Shown piece by piece: positions 9,890 to 19,818 of a DNA stretch of 64,000 nt (position 1 is its first letter; every line of letters starts with the position of its first letter). The notes beneath the pieces are model-generated. The model was given only the letters and a program-made list of their open reading frames with translations. It made no database searches and was not told the DNA's origin. The stretch is taken from positions 62,001 to 126,000 of the forward strand of contig NZ_JANHOJ010000003.1 in assembly GCF_026930145.1 (NCBI RefSeq), written 5' to 3'. Source of the stretch: Bartonella sp. A05 (lineage in GTDB: Bacteria; Pseudomonadota; Alphaproteobacteria; Rhizobiales; Rhizobiaceae). A program made the translations under genes and the position numbers.

Positions 9890-10828
9890 GTGAAACTAAA
9901 GAATTTTATTTGGCCATTTATCGGTATCCTAGCAATGCTGATATCGATCCGTATTCTTTATATAAAGCTGTCTGCTATTTCTTTCAGCGATGTGCTTTAT
10001 CGTCTTAGTGATTTAAGTATATATAATTGGCTTCTAGCCTGTCTTTGCTCACTTATCGCTTATGCTGCTCTTGCTGGATATGATCGAATTGCTTTGCAAC
10101 ATCTTGGTTATAAAATTTCTTGGGTGTTTATCGCCATATGTTCATTTACCACCTATGCGCTTTCACACAACATCGGTGCGTCAGTTTTTTCTGGTGCTGT
10201 TGTGCGCTATCGCGCTTATAAAACAAAAGGATTAAATGGAGCAGAAGTTGCGATATTAGTTGGATTTTGCTCTTTTACTTTTGTGATTGGTACAGTCTTA
10301 CTTTCTGGCATCGTTCTAATTTTGCAACCCGAAATTATCACTCTCATTCATAGTGATCTACCCAAATGGCTTGCTACAGTGATTGGTGTTGTTTTACTTA
10401 CTTGCATAACACTTTATACTTTCGGCAGCTGGCTTCAGTTAAAACCTTTACGTATAAGCAAAAATATTCAACTTTCTTACCCAAAGCTTAAGATTGTTGT
10501 TCAACAGCTTTTAATTAGTCCATTAGAAATTCTGGGAGCAGCGGGGATTATATACGCTGTATTACCACATAACACCGATATTCATTTTATTTCTGTACTC
10601 GGTGTTTTCCTTGCATCTTTTACTATAGCTATCCTCTCCAACGCCCCCGCAGGAGGTGTAGGAGTTCTCGAAGCTTTATTTATAACAGGTATGCCTAATA
10701 TAGATCCCACCGATGTTCTTGCTGCACTTATCGTCTTTAGAATGCTTTATTTAATCATACCATTTATTCTATCATTATTCTTTGTTGCAATTTTTGAGGT
10801 GCAACAATATTGGAAGCGAATACCGTGA
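9890..10828 (+). CDS. Lysylphosphatidylglycerol synthase TM-domain-like (UPF0104) membrane protein
   Basis: A 312-residue integral membrane protein with about eight hydrophobic helices. It matches the flippase-like domain of the MprF/YbhN (UPF0104) group, with the family motifs SHNIGASVFSGAVVRYR (about 95) and NAPAGGVGVLEALF (about 250). It lacks the aminoacyltransferase domain of full MprF, so lysine transfer to lipid is not expected. A role in lipid translocation is inferred from the fold only. The start is a GTG at 9890, 26 nt after the ybaL-type gene, so the two are probably co-transcribed. No nearby ATG keeps the frame. Confidence 0.8.
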   Translation: MKLKNFIWPFIGILAMLISIRILYIKLSAISFSDVLYRLSDLSIYNWLLACLCSLIAYAALAGYDRIALQHLGYKISWVFIAICSFTTYALSHNIGASVFSGAVVRYRAYKTKGLNGAEVAILVGFCSFTFVIGTVLLSGIVLILQPEIITLIHSDLPKWLATVIGVVLLTCITLYTFGSWLQLKPLRISKNIQLSYPKLKIVVQQLLISPLEILGAAGIIYAVLPHNTDIHFISVLGVFLASFTIAILSNAPAGGVGVLEALFITGMPNIDPTDVLAALIVFRMLYLIIPFILSLFFVAIFEVQQYWKRIP

Positions 10829-10907
10829 ACAAAAGCGCATAAAGAAAGGTAAGTTTACTTTATCGTTTCTTGTGCGCATATAAACAACAAAACTGTTATC
10901 GATGTTA

Positions 10908-10950
10908 CGATAAAATCTGCATGATCAATTTTTGTGATTTTATTTTTTTA
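10908..10950 (+). terminator. Possible terminator, AT-rich
   Basis: ATAAAATC (10910-10917) pairs with GATTTTAT (10936-10943) around an 18-nt loop, followed by TTTTTT. It lies about 80 nt past the end of the two-gene plus-strand unit. The stem is weak (A-T rich), so this is only a candidate. Confidence 0.35.
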
Positions 10951-10957
10951 TCGCGCA

Positions 10958-11246
10958 TTAGATGAGTGGAATCATCTTTTTTAACATCAACTGAGCTAGT
11001 TCGAGATTTACTTTATCAATATCAATAATAACTTTTTCTAAAAAGCGAGAGTACCATACATCTTTTCAATGCTTCAATATGATCTCAAAGCCATTCGTCT
11101 ACAAAATGGATTGTAATCACCTTTCTTTCATGATCGATTAAATGCCATCGTTCTTTGATAGAAATAATTCTCTTACATACACGCCAACTTATACTTAAAA
11201 ATCTGTAAAATAACACTATCAGTATTAATCGATTAAGACTTTCTCT
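10958..11246 (-). pseudogene. Coding-like relic, family unknown
   Basis: On the minus strand one frame stays open for about 50 codons and reads like protein (for example IKERWHLIDHERKVITIHF, then VDEWL). It meets a TGA, resumes as DHIEALKR, and continues after a frame change as FLEKVIIDIDKVNLELAQLM to a stop at 10958. The amino-acid composition resembles a real, mixed-charge protein more than random AT-rich DNA. I do not recognise the family. It sits just downstream of the TerC gene, in the same direction. Decay of a former gene is the likeliest reading, but chance is possible. Confidence 0.3.
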
Positions 11247-11315
11247 ATTCTTTTAACTCTCTATAATCTTGATAATAATGAGTTTAATCTATCGTACTTT
11301 TTCATTCCAAAATAA

Positions 11316-12881
11316 TTAGCTTTTTTCCTGTAAAATAAGGGGAGAGATCAATATTTTAGAGATATTTCGGCGATCCATTTGAATCACTTTAAAACACAAA
11401 CCTTCAGCCTCAAAGCTTTCACCTTCATTCGGCAGATGACCAAAACGCCAAAGCATAAACCCTGCAAGGGTCGTATAACGGTCAGCCTCATCAACAAGAT
11501 TACGCTCAAGATAACCGCTTAAACGACGAATATCAGCGTATCCCTCAACAAGAAGACTCCCATCTTCTAACTGTTCTGCTACAACTGGTTCTTCATCACC
11601 ATCAGGAAAATCACCTGCAATAGCTTCCAAAATATCAGTTGGTGTTGCAATTCCTTCAAAAGATCCATGTTCATCAACAATAATCGCAAGCTGAATCGAA
11701 GAATGTCGTAATTGCTCCATTAATCGTAAAACGCTTGTATTTTCATGAACGACAAGTGGCTCACGCATAGCTTTTTGCCAATTAATCTTTTTGCCCTCAG
11801 CCAAATTTAAAAGAAGATCTTTCGTTAAAGCAACACCAACAAATTCATCTACTTTTTCGCATGCAAGAATTAAACGACTATGCTTAACTTTCTGCAATTC
11901 TTTGCGCATTTCATTCTCATCACCCTTTACATCCAACCATTCAATTTCATTGCGTGGTGACATAATAGAGCGGACAGGACGATCAGCAAGATCAAGAACA
12001 CCACGGATCATTTCTTTTTCTTCCGGCCGAAAAATCTCTGAAGCAGCAGCTTGCTTGGCAATAACATCCACAGTTTCACCAAGACTGCCGTCCTTTTTTC
12101 CACCTCCTAAAAGCCTCAATACAGCATTAGCTGTGCGTCCACGTAAATTGTGTGTTGTAATCATCTTTTCACGATTACGACGTCCAATTTGATTAAAAGC
12201 TTCAATGAGAACCGAAAAACCTATAGCCGCATACAAATAACCTTTTGGAATGTGAAAACCAAACCCTTCAACAATGAGAGAAAAACCAATCATCATCAAA
12301 AAGCCCAAACAAAGTATCACAATAGTAGGATGACGATTAATAAAGTGCATCAGGATACCAGATCCCCACATCATCACACCCATAGCAACAATAACAGCTA
12401 TATACATAACAGCCGCTTGATCTTTGGTGATCATACCTGTTGCAGTGATAATACTATCTAGAGAAAACACCGCATCAAGCACGACGATTTGAATAATCAC
12501 CTGCCAAAAAACGGCATAAACACCCCCTATTTCCTTTTCATGCGCAGCACCTTCTAACCTTTCATGCAATTCTAGTGTTCCCTTTGCTAACAAAAAGGCG
12601 CCACCACTAATCAAGATGAGGTTATTCCAACTTAACCCAAAAGATGCGATAGAAAAAATAATCTTATCAAGACTTATCACCCAACCAATAACCGTAAGGA
12701 GAAAAAGACGCATAACGAGCGCTAAAGTAAGACCTATCAGGCGTGCACGATCACGCAAATGCGACGGCAATTTCTCTGCTAAAATCGCAATAAAAACGAG
12801 ATTATCTATTCCCAAAACAATTTCGAGAAAAATCAATGTAATCAAACCAAACCATGCATAGGGATCAATGATCCATTCCAT
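11316..12881 (-). CDS. TerC-family membrane protein with CBS pair and CorC/HlyC domain (YoaE-like)
   Basis: An inner-membrane protein of 521 residues, the same layout and length as E. coli YoaE. Residues 1-225 form the TerC domain of about seven helices, with acidic motifs LEIVLGIDNLVFIAIL and VVLDAVFSLDSIITATG typical of metal-linked exporters. Two CBS domains follow (about 300-420, starting RSIMSPRNEIEWL), then a CorC/HlyC transporter-associated domain (about 435-515). TerC relatives are linked to metal (Mn) export, but the substrate of this subgroup is not established. The start ATG at 12881 matches the family N-terminus. The gene is monocistronic here. Confidence 0.88.
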   Translation of the reverse strand: MEWIIDPYAWFGLITLIFLEIVLGIDNLVFIAILAEKLPSHLRDRARLIGLTLALVMRLFLLTVIGWVISLDKIIFSIASFGLSWNNLILISGGAFLLAKGTLELHERLEGAAHEKEIGGVYAVFWQVIIQIVVLDAVFSLDSIITATGMITKDQAAVMYIAVIVAMGVMMWGSGILMHFINRHPTIVILCLGFLMMIGFSLIVEGFGFHIPKGYLYAAIGFSVLIEAFNQIGRRNREKMITTHNLRGRTANAVLRLLGGGKKDGSLGETVDVIAKQAAASEIFRPEEKEMIRGVLDLADRPVRSIMSPRNEIEWLDVKGDENEMRKELQKVKHSRLILACEKVDEFVGVALTKDLLLNLAEGKKINWQKAMREPLVVHENTSVLRLMEQLRHSSIQLAIIVDEHGSFEGIATPTDILEAIAGDFPDGDEEPVVAEQLEDGSLLVEGYADIRRLSGYLERNLVDEADRYTTLAGFMLWRFGHLPNEGESFEAEGLCFKVIQMDRRNISKILISPLILQEKS

Positions 12882-12979
12882 TATAGTTCATCCTTAAAGA
12901 ATATCTCAAAAAGCTTAGATTCCTGTTGCTGACAAAACAAATTCATAAGCTTTCATTCATGCAATTGATTAATATCATT

Positions 12980-13000
12980 GAACACAAATAGATTGTGTTC
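12980..13000. repeat. Perfect palindrome upstream of the TerC gene
   Basis: GAACACAA and TTGTGTTC form a perfect 8-bp inverted repeat around 5 nt, about 100 nt upstream of the TerC-family start. It could be an operator or a small hairpin; no T-run follows. The rest of the 12882-13359 gap shows no gene. Confidence 0.3.
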
Positions 13001-13359
13001 CAAAGCAAACATCCGCAATGTATTGCTTAAACGCGTATGATTGTTGATACAGTTTACAAAATGAAATAGCGGCCTACACCGCTTGATACTATAAGAAGGT
13101 TCTTCTGAATTGTGCTCGGGCATTACGCTCGATGATCCTCCGATTACCGTTCTGCATAATAATCAGAACATTTATTTATAGAGCCTATTATAATGGGGCT
13201 ATTTTTGCATAAGATCAAGAGGGTACTCTATTTAACAACACCTCATTATCAATATAGCGATAAACTCTATTCATTTTGCACAAAAAACAACAAAATTATC
13301 TAGACATCCTTTTGTAGGAACGTTATAGAGCCGCTTGTTCTCGTCTTTTAATGAACCGT

Positions 13360-13435
<76 letters not shown>

Positions 13436-14271
13436 ATTCATTAATTGTTAGCACAAAATTTCAAAATCTAAAATTCTGGAATTCTTATTGAGATAACTAC
13501 AGCAAGAAATTCTATGCATTATTAAAAAGTGTTTGTATTTAACTTCAAATGTTTTGTTAATTTACAGATATTTCTCACTTAATTATGCACCATAAACACT
13601 ATTCTTGAGAGTAGACAATGACAGCATACCAACGCAACATACCTACATATTATTGTGTTATTATTGCCTGCGTGCTTTACTTCAATATTGCAATTGCAGT
13701 GCGAACCTTGTTTTCCTTTCCATAATAAAGAACAGTAATTTACAATACAAATTTTATAGAATACAAAACCTATAAGTTATAAAAACAGACTCCATATTAC
13801 TTTTGTTATTCAACCGATACTAATCAAAATATTTAAAAACTGCGTATCAGCAATAAGAGTATCATCCGATTAGCAGCAAAACAAATACATATTCCTACAA
13901 TACCTGCTTATGCCTATCTTAAAGCATCACTAAGAATTTTAAAAATTCTTCTATTTTTTGAGATGGCTGTGATAAAATTTCAACTCTCATTATAATAACA
14001 CACAGTGCTTCTACAAAATTTTTATGATTTTTTAGCGCTGAATGATGATTAACACTTTAATAATACTAGCAATCTATAATATATTGAGCAATTGTAGTTT
14101 ATATTCCTGTATTCAATTTTTCCATATTCTATAGAAACAAAATAGTACACATTTTACCAACTGAGATCATTCATTTTTTTCCTTTACGACTCACTCATAT
14201 AATGCTTCCTATAAAGCATTACCTTTCTTAGCGTTATTTTAGTCTTACTAATCAAAGGGAACCCCAACAAA
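13436..14271. other. Long gap between tRNA-Lys and cycA
   Basis: About 840 nt without a convincing gene. It contains a 35-codon frame at 13618-13725 (MTAYQRNIPTYYC...), preceded by GAGAG and with a hydrophobic middle, and an orphan terminator-like hairpin at 13932-13957. These may be leftovers of a lost gene. No known family was recognised. Confidence 0.45.
13932..13957 (+). terminator. Orphan terminator-like hairpin
   Basis: AAGAATTT pairs perfectly with AAATTCTT around a 3-nt loop, followed by CTATTTTTT. No intact plus-strand gene precedes it within 450 nt apart from the tRNA. It may be a relic. Confidence 0.35.
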
Positions 14272-15675
14272 ATGGACTCTAAACAAACTTTAGTAGATGA
14301 AGAGCATCAAAAAAATTTGCAACGCGGACTCGATAATCGTCATGTGCAGCTTATTGCCATTGGTGGTGCTATCGGAACAGGTCTCTTTATGGGATCAGGA
14401 AAAACAATTAGCATTGCTGGCCCTTCAATTATACTTGTTTACGCTATTATTGGTTGTATTCTCTATTTTGTCATGCGTGCTATGGGCGAATTACTGCTTT
14501 CCAACACGCAGTATCGATCCTTTATGGATTTTTCAGCAGATCTATTGGGACCAAGCACTGGCTTTTTCATCGGCTGGACTTATTGGCTATGCTGGATTGT
14601 AACCGGGGCCGCAGACATTATTGCTATCATCAATTATGCACAATTTTGGTGGTCCTCATTTAATCCATGGATTCTCGTTTTCATTTGTATTACTTTCTTT
14701 TTAATGTTCAATCTCGTAGCAGTAAAACTATTTGGTGAACTTGAATTTTGGTTTGGTCTTATCAAAATCGTAGCAATTTTGGCATTAATTGTTATTGGAT
14801 TTTATATGATCTTTATTGGCACCACTTCTCCAAATGGCACTGTTTCTTCTCTTAGTCATGTATGGAATGATGGAAATATTTTTCCTCGCGGCATTACAGG
14901 ATTTTTCGCCGGCTTTCAAATAGCCATTTTTGCTTTTGTTGGTATTGAGCTTGCTGGAACAACAGCAGCTGAAGTCAAAGAACCTGAAAAAGTTTTGCCA
15001 AAAGCAATCAATTCAATACCTATCCGTATTGTATTCTTTTATATCTTCTCTCTCCTTGTAATCATGTCAGTTACACCTTGGAATCAAATTGTTCCAGATA
15101 AAAGTCCATTTGTAGAAATGTTTTTGCTTGCTGGCATTCCAATTGCTTCTGGTTTGGTTAATTTTGTTGTTCTCACGTCGGCAGCATCGTCTGCTAATAG
15201 TGGTATTTTTTCTACCAGCCGCATGATATATGGTCTTGCAACAAAACGGGGCGCTCCTAGCTTTTTAGGAAAACTATCCAACAACTCTATCCCAGCCAAT
15301 GCACTTGTCTTCTCTTGCTTATGCATTTTATTAAGTTATACAATTGCATCATTATCTCCAACCGTTATAGAAGCTTTTACAATCGTTACCACTATTGCAA
15401 CAATTTTATTTATATTTGTATGGTCTGTGATTTTGATCAGCTACATTAAATACCGTCGCACTCGCCCTGAACAACATGCGCAATCGAACTACAAGATGCC
15501 AGGAGGCGTTTTTATGTGTTGGATCACTTTGGCATTCTTTGCCTTTATTATTTTTCTATTAACATTGGAACCCGATACTTTAGTAGCTTTAAAATACACT
15601 CCTCTATGGTTTATTTTCTTGAGTATCATGTATCTCTCTTTTGGAAAAAAGAATTTTATCAGACGTGGACAATAA
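14272..15675 (+). CDS. cycA: D-serine/D-alanine/glycine:proton symporter
   Basis: An APC-superfamily amino-acid permease that imports D-alanine, D-serine and glycine in its best-known relatives. The 467-residue product (E. coli CycA has 470) matches that family throughout: NRHVQLIAIGGAIGTGLFMG (about 22-41), the next helices around FVMRAMGELLLSN, GFFAGFQIAIFAFVGIEL, and SSANSGIFSTSRMIYGLA. Twelve membrane helices are evident. The start ATG follows AAAGGGAA. It runs convergently into ilvC. D-alanine import could feed the Ddl ligase encoded later in the window; that link is inference. Confidence 0.93.
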   Translation: MDSKQTLVDEEHQKNLQRGLDNRHVQLIAIGGAIGTGLFMGSGKTISIAGPSIILVYAIIGCILYFVMRAMGELLLSNTQYRSFMDFSADLLGPSTGFFIGWTYWLCWIVTGAADIIAIINYAQFWWSSFNPWILVFICITFFLMFNLVAVKLFGELEFWFGLIKIVAILALIVIGFYMIFIGTTSPNGTVSSLSHVWNDGNIFPRGITGFFAGFQIAIFAFVGIELAGTTAAEVKEPEKVLPKAINSIPIRIVFFYIFSLLVIMSVTPWNQIVPDKSPFVEMFLLAGIPIASGLVNFVVLTSAASSANSGIFSTSRMIYGLATKRGAPSFLGKLSNNSIPANALVFSCLCILLSYTIASLSPTVIEAFTIVTTIATILFIFVWSVILISYIKYRRTRPEQHAQSNYKMPGGVFMCWITLAFFAFIIFLLTLEPDTLVALKYTPLWFIFLSIMYLSFGKKNFIRRGQ

Positions 15676-15682
15676 AATACGC

Positions 15683-15716
15683 ACAAAAAAAGAGGGGAAA
15701 ACTAAGTCATCCCCTT
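15683..15716 (-). terminator. Terminator of ilvC between convergent genes
   Basis: On the minus strand AGGGGA (15715-15710) pairs with TCCCCT (15698-15693), followed by a run of T (complement of AAAAAAA at 15685-15691). It lies between the cycA and ilvC stops and points in the direction of ilvC transcription. Confidence 0.7.
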
Positions 15717-15757
15717 CTATTCAGAATGCACTATTTTTTATGTATACTCAAAAAAAT

Positions 15758-17396
<1,639 letters not shown>

Positions 17397-18131
17397 TTAC
17401 ACCAATATCTTCCTGAAACGCTGAACAGTTTCATGCATTCCATATTCTAATGCATCAGCAATAAGACCGTGACCAATAGAAACCTCATCAAGCCAAAAGA
17501 TCCGATCAATAAGAGCCGGAAGATTATCCATAGTCAAATCGTGCCCTGCATTAATACCTAAGTGCAACTTCTTGGCTTTTTTTGCCGCTAAAACCAGTCT
17601 ATCCAACTCCTGACTCTGCTTTTTTTTATCTTCAAACGCACTGCCATAAGATCCAGTATAAAACTCTACACGATCAGCACCAATCGCTTTAGCAATATCC
17701 AGCCCATCTAAAACAGGATCAGCAAACAGCGATACACGAATTTTTCTTTCTTTTAATCGCTGAACTATAGGTGCTAAAAATTCCGCATCATTAACAAAAT
17801 TCCAACCATGATCAGAGGTTAACTGATCTGGATCATCAGGCACAAGAGTAATCTGATCAGCATATTTTTCTGCTAAATCTAAAAATGTATGACTTGGATA
17901 ACCTTCAATATTAAATTCAGCTGTAGGAAAAGCATTGTTCATCAAAACACGTATATCCGACAAATCAGAAAAACGAATATGTCTCTCGTCTGGTCGTGGG
18001 TGAACTGTCAAACCTGCCGCACCAGCAGCAAGAGCTATATGCCCAATATGATTGATATTCGGCCATGGCAGATTACGCCGATTGCGCAAAACAGCAACAG
18101 CATTGAGATTAACCGAAAGTTTTACTGCCAT
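17397..18131 (-). CDS. pdxJ: Pyridoxine 5'-phosphate synthase
   Basis: Last ring-closing step of DXP-dependent vitamin B6 synthesis: condenses 1-deoxyxylulose 5-phosphate with 3-amino-2-oxopropyl phosphate. The 244-residue TIM barrel starts with [19 protein letters not shown], and [14 protein letters not shown] (about 36-49) carries the conserved phosphate-binding and catalytic residues. [12 protein letters not shown] and [16 protein letters not shown] close the barrel. The start was placed at the ATG at 18131 behind GGGAG; the 16 extra upstream codons do not look like PdxJ. It is separated by 87 nt from the upstream helicase gene and may be co-transcribed with it. Confidence 0.95.
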   Translation of the reverse strand: MAVKLSVNLNAVAVLRNRRNLPWPNINHIGHIALAAGAAGLTVHPRPDERHIRFSDLSDIRVLMNNAFPTAEFNIEGYPSHTFLDLAEKYADQITLVPDDPDQLTSDHGWNFVNDAEFLAPIVQRLKERKIRVSLFADPVLDGLDIAKAIGADRVEFYTGSYGSAFEDKKKQSQELDRLVLAAKKAKKLHLGINAGHDLTMDNLPALIDRIFWLDEVSIGHGLIADALEYGMHETVQRFRKILV

Positions 18132-18218
18132 GCATACTCCCAATTTCATAAATTTTCCAAAGACAGAGAAGAAATGCAATACCCTAGCATAACACCAGAT
18201 AACCGAAATATCCCTGTT

Positions 18219-19340
18219 CTATCGAACAATTGTTAAACGTTCTGCCGCACGTGTAATACCTGTATAAAGCCAACGCGCATACATATCACGAAATGCAAAA
18301 CTTTCATCAAACAAAACCACATTATCCCATTGAGATCCTTGAGCTTTATGAACAGTTAATGCATACCCATAGTCAAAATCATCATATCGTTTTTTTAATT
18401 GCCATGAAACTTCAGGACCAGAATCCTCAAAACTTGCTTTTAGAAGCTTAATTTTTGTCACTCCATGCTCGCTTTCTTCCGGCTTAACGATGAGATTTAT
18501 ACCTGGCTTAACAGTTTCCTTCTGTGAAGTCATGACTTTCCACAAAGAACCATTTAACAAGCCTTTCGTGGGATCATTACGCAAACATACAAGCTTATCT
18601 CCAGCTTGTGGATATTCTGCGGTAAATCCCTTTAACTCACGCAAACGTTTGTTATAAAGACGACGCGTTCTGTTAACACCCACCAAAATTTGATCAGCAT
18701 CTAGTACCAATTGTTGATCAACCTCTTTACGCATAATAACACACGCCAACCCATAATCACCATAGGCAATATCGCGTCCTTTACGCACATCCATAGCCAA
18801 ACGAATGATTGGATTATCAAATGCTTGTCGATGAATCTCTGACAAAAGGAAATCTGGCTCACTTTCAGAAAAAAAACCACCTCCTGATATGGGAGGCAAC
18901 TGACCGGGATCTCCAAGAACAAGGATTGGTGTTCCAAAACTCATCAAATCACGACCCAATTGTTCATCGACCATTGAACATTCATCGACAATAACGAGCT
19001 TAGCTTGCGCAACCGGACTTTGCCGGTTTAATGCAAATGTTGGGGCAAAAGACATTTTACCCGTTAATTCATCAGAGACTTCTTCTTCTCCACGAGGACA
19101 ATAAATTAGTGAATGAATTGTGCGTGCATTACTTGCACCTTTAGAACGCAAAACTTGAGCTGCTTTTCCTGTAAATGCAGTAAACTGAACAGTGCCATCC
19201 ACTGTTTCTGCAAAATAACGAGCAAGCGTCGTTTTCCCTGTTCCTGCATAGCCAAAAAGACGAAAAATAGGAGAACGACCATCTTTTAACCACGCAGCCA
19301 CAGACTTCAGTGCATTATCCTGTTCCGACGAAAACTGCAT
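18219..19340 (-). CDS. RecD-like/Dda-type superfamily 1B DNA helicase
   Basis: An ATP-dependent 5'-3' DNA helicase relative of 373 residues, often labelled exodeoxyribonuclease V alpha-like. Walker A GYAGTGKTTLA (about 29-39), Walker B VIVDECSMVD (about 116), motif III GDPGQLPPIS and the C-terminal UvrD-like motif ALTVHKAQGSQWDNVVLFDE (about 330) are all intact. It is much shorter than true RecD, and no recB or recC is adjacent, so a RecBCD role is unlikely. The biological task of this rhizobial subgroup is unknown to me. A 467-nt gap precedes it. Confidence 0.85.
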   Translation of the reverse strand: MQFSSEQDNALKSVAAWLKDGRSPIFRLFGYAGTGKTTLARYFAETVDGTVQFTAFTGKAAQVLRSKGASNARTIHSLIYCPRGEEEVSDELTGKMSFAPTFALNRQSPVAQAKLVIVDECSMVDEQLGRDLMSFGTPILVLGDPGQLPPISGGGFFSESEPDFLLSEIHRQAFDNPIIRLAMDVRKGRDIAYGDYGLACVIMRKEVDQQLVLDADQILVGVNRTRRLYNKRLRELKGFTAEYPQAGDKLVCLRNDPTKGLLNGSLWKVMTSQKETVKPGINLIVKPEESEHGVTKIKLLKASFEDSGPEVSWQLKKRYDDFDYGYALTVHKAQGSQWDNVVLFDESFAFRDMYARWLYTGITRAAERLTIVR

Positions 19341-19792
19341 GGTTTATCAAGATAAGATTCGCACAAAAAGAGCAAGTATTTTGAAAACAAAAACCCACTG
19401 TAAGAAAGTTTCTTTATCCTTACGCTATTTCTGAGTTATAATTCTTTCAACACCACATCGATTCAATATATTTTATGCGTGCTCAATAATATAAAATATG
19501 TACAGACTGACAAATTTTTGATGTTCTTTTAATAATTTTAAAAACGAAATAATTCATTATTACATCAAAAACTGCTATACAGAATTTTTGGTCATTTATA
19601 AATACCTGCTTTTACTCAAAACATCTATTAACCTCTTGAATCAAACTCATTTCACGTAATAAGTGCTATTTTTCTGTAACGAACAAACACATGCAATTTC
19701 TCAACACACGCAGCCAATCTAAAACAAGTGCTTCTACGCACTAAAAATAGCTGAAGCAAAATCTTAAATGGGCATAATCGAGATCTCAAACT
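19341..19792. other. Gap downstream of ilvI, no ilvH
   Basis: About 450 nt. In related rhizobia the regulatory subunit gene ilvH follows ilvI here. Reading the minus strand in this gap, I find no ACT-domain sequence, intact or decayed. Nothing else is recognised. Confidence 0.5.
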
Positions 19793-19818
19793 CCTTACAC
19801 CAATACCTTACACCAATA
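19793..19818. repeat. Perfect 13-bp tandem duplication at the ilvI stop codon
   Basis: The unit CCTTACACCAATA occurs twice in a row (19793-19805, 19806-19818). The second copy contains the ilvI stop codon. It looks like a recent slipped-strand duplication. The reading frame of ilvI ends within it and is not damaged. Confidence 0.85.
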
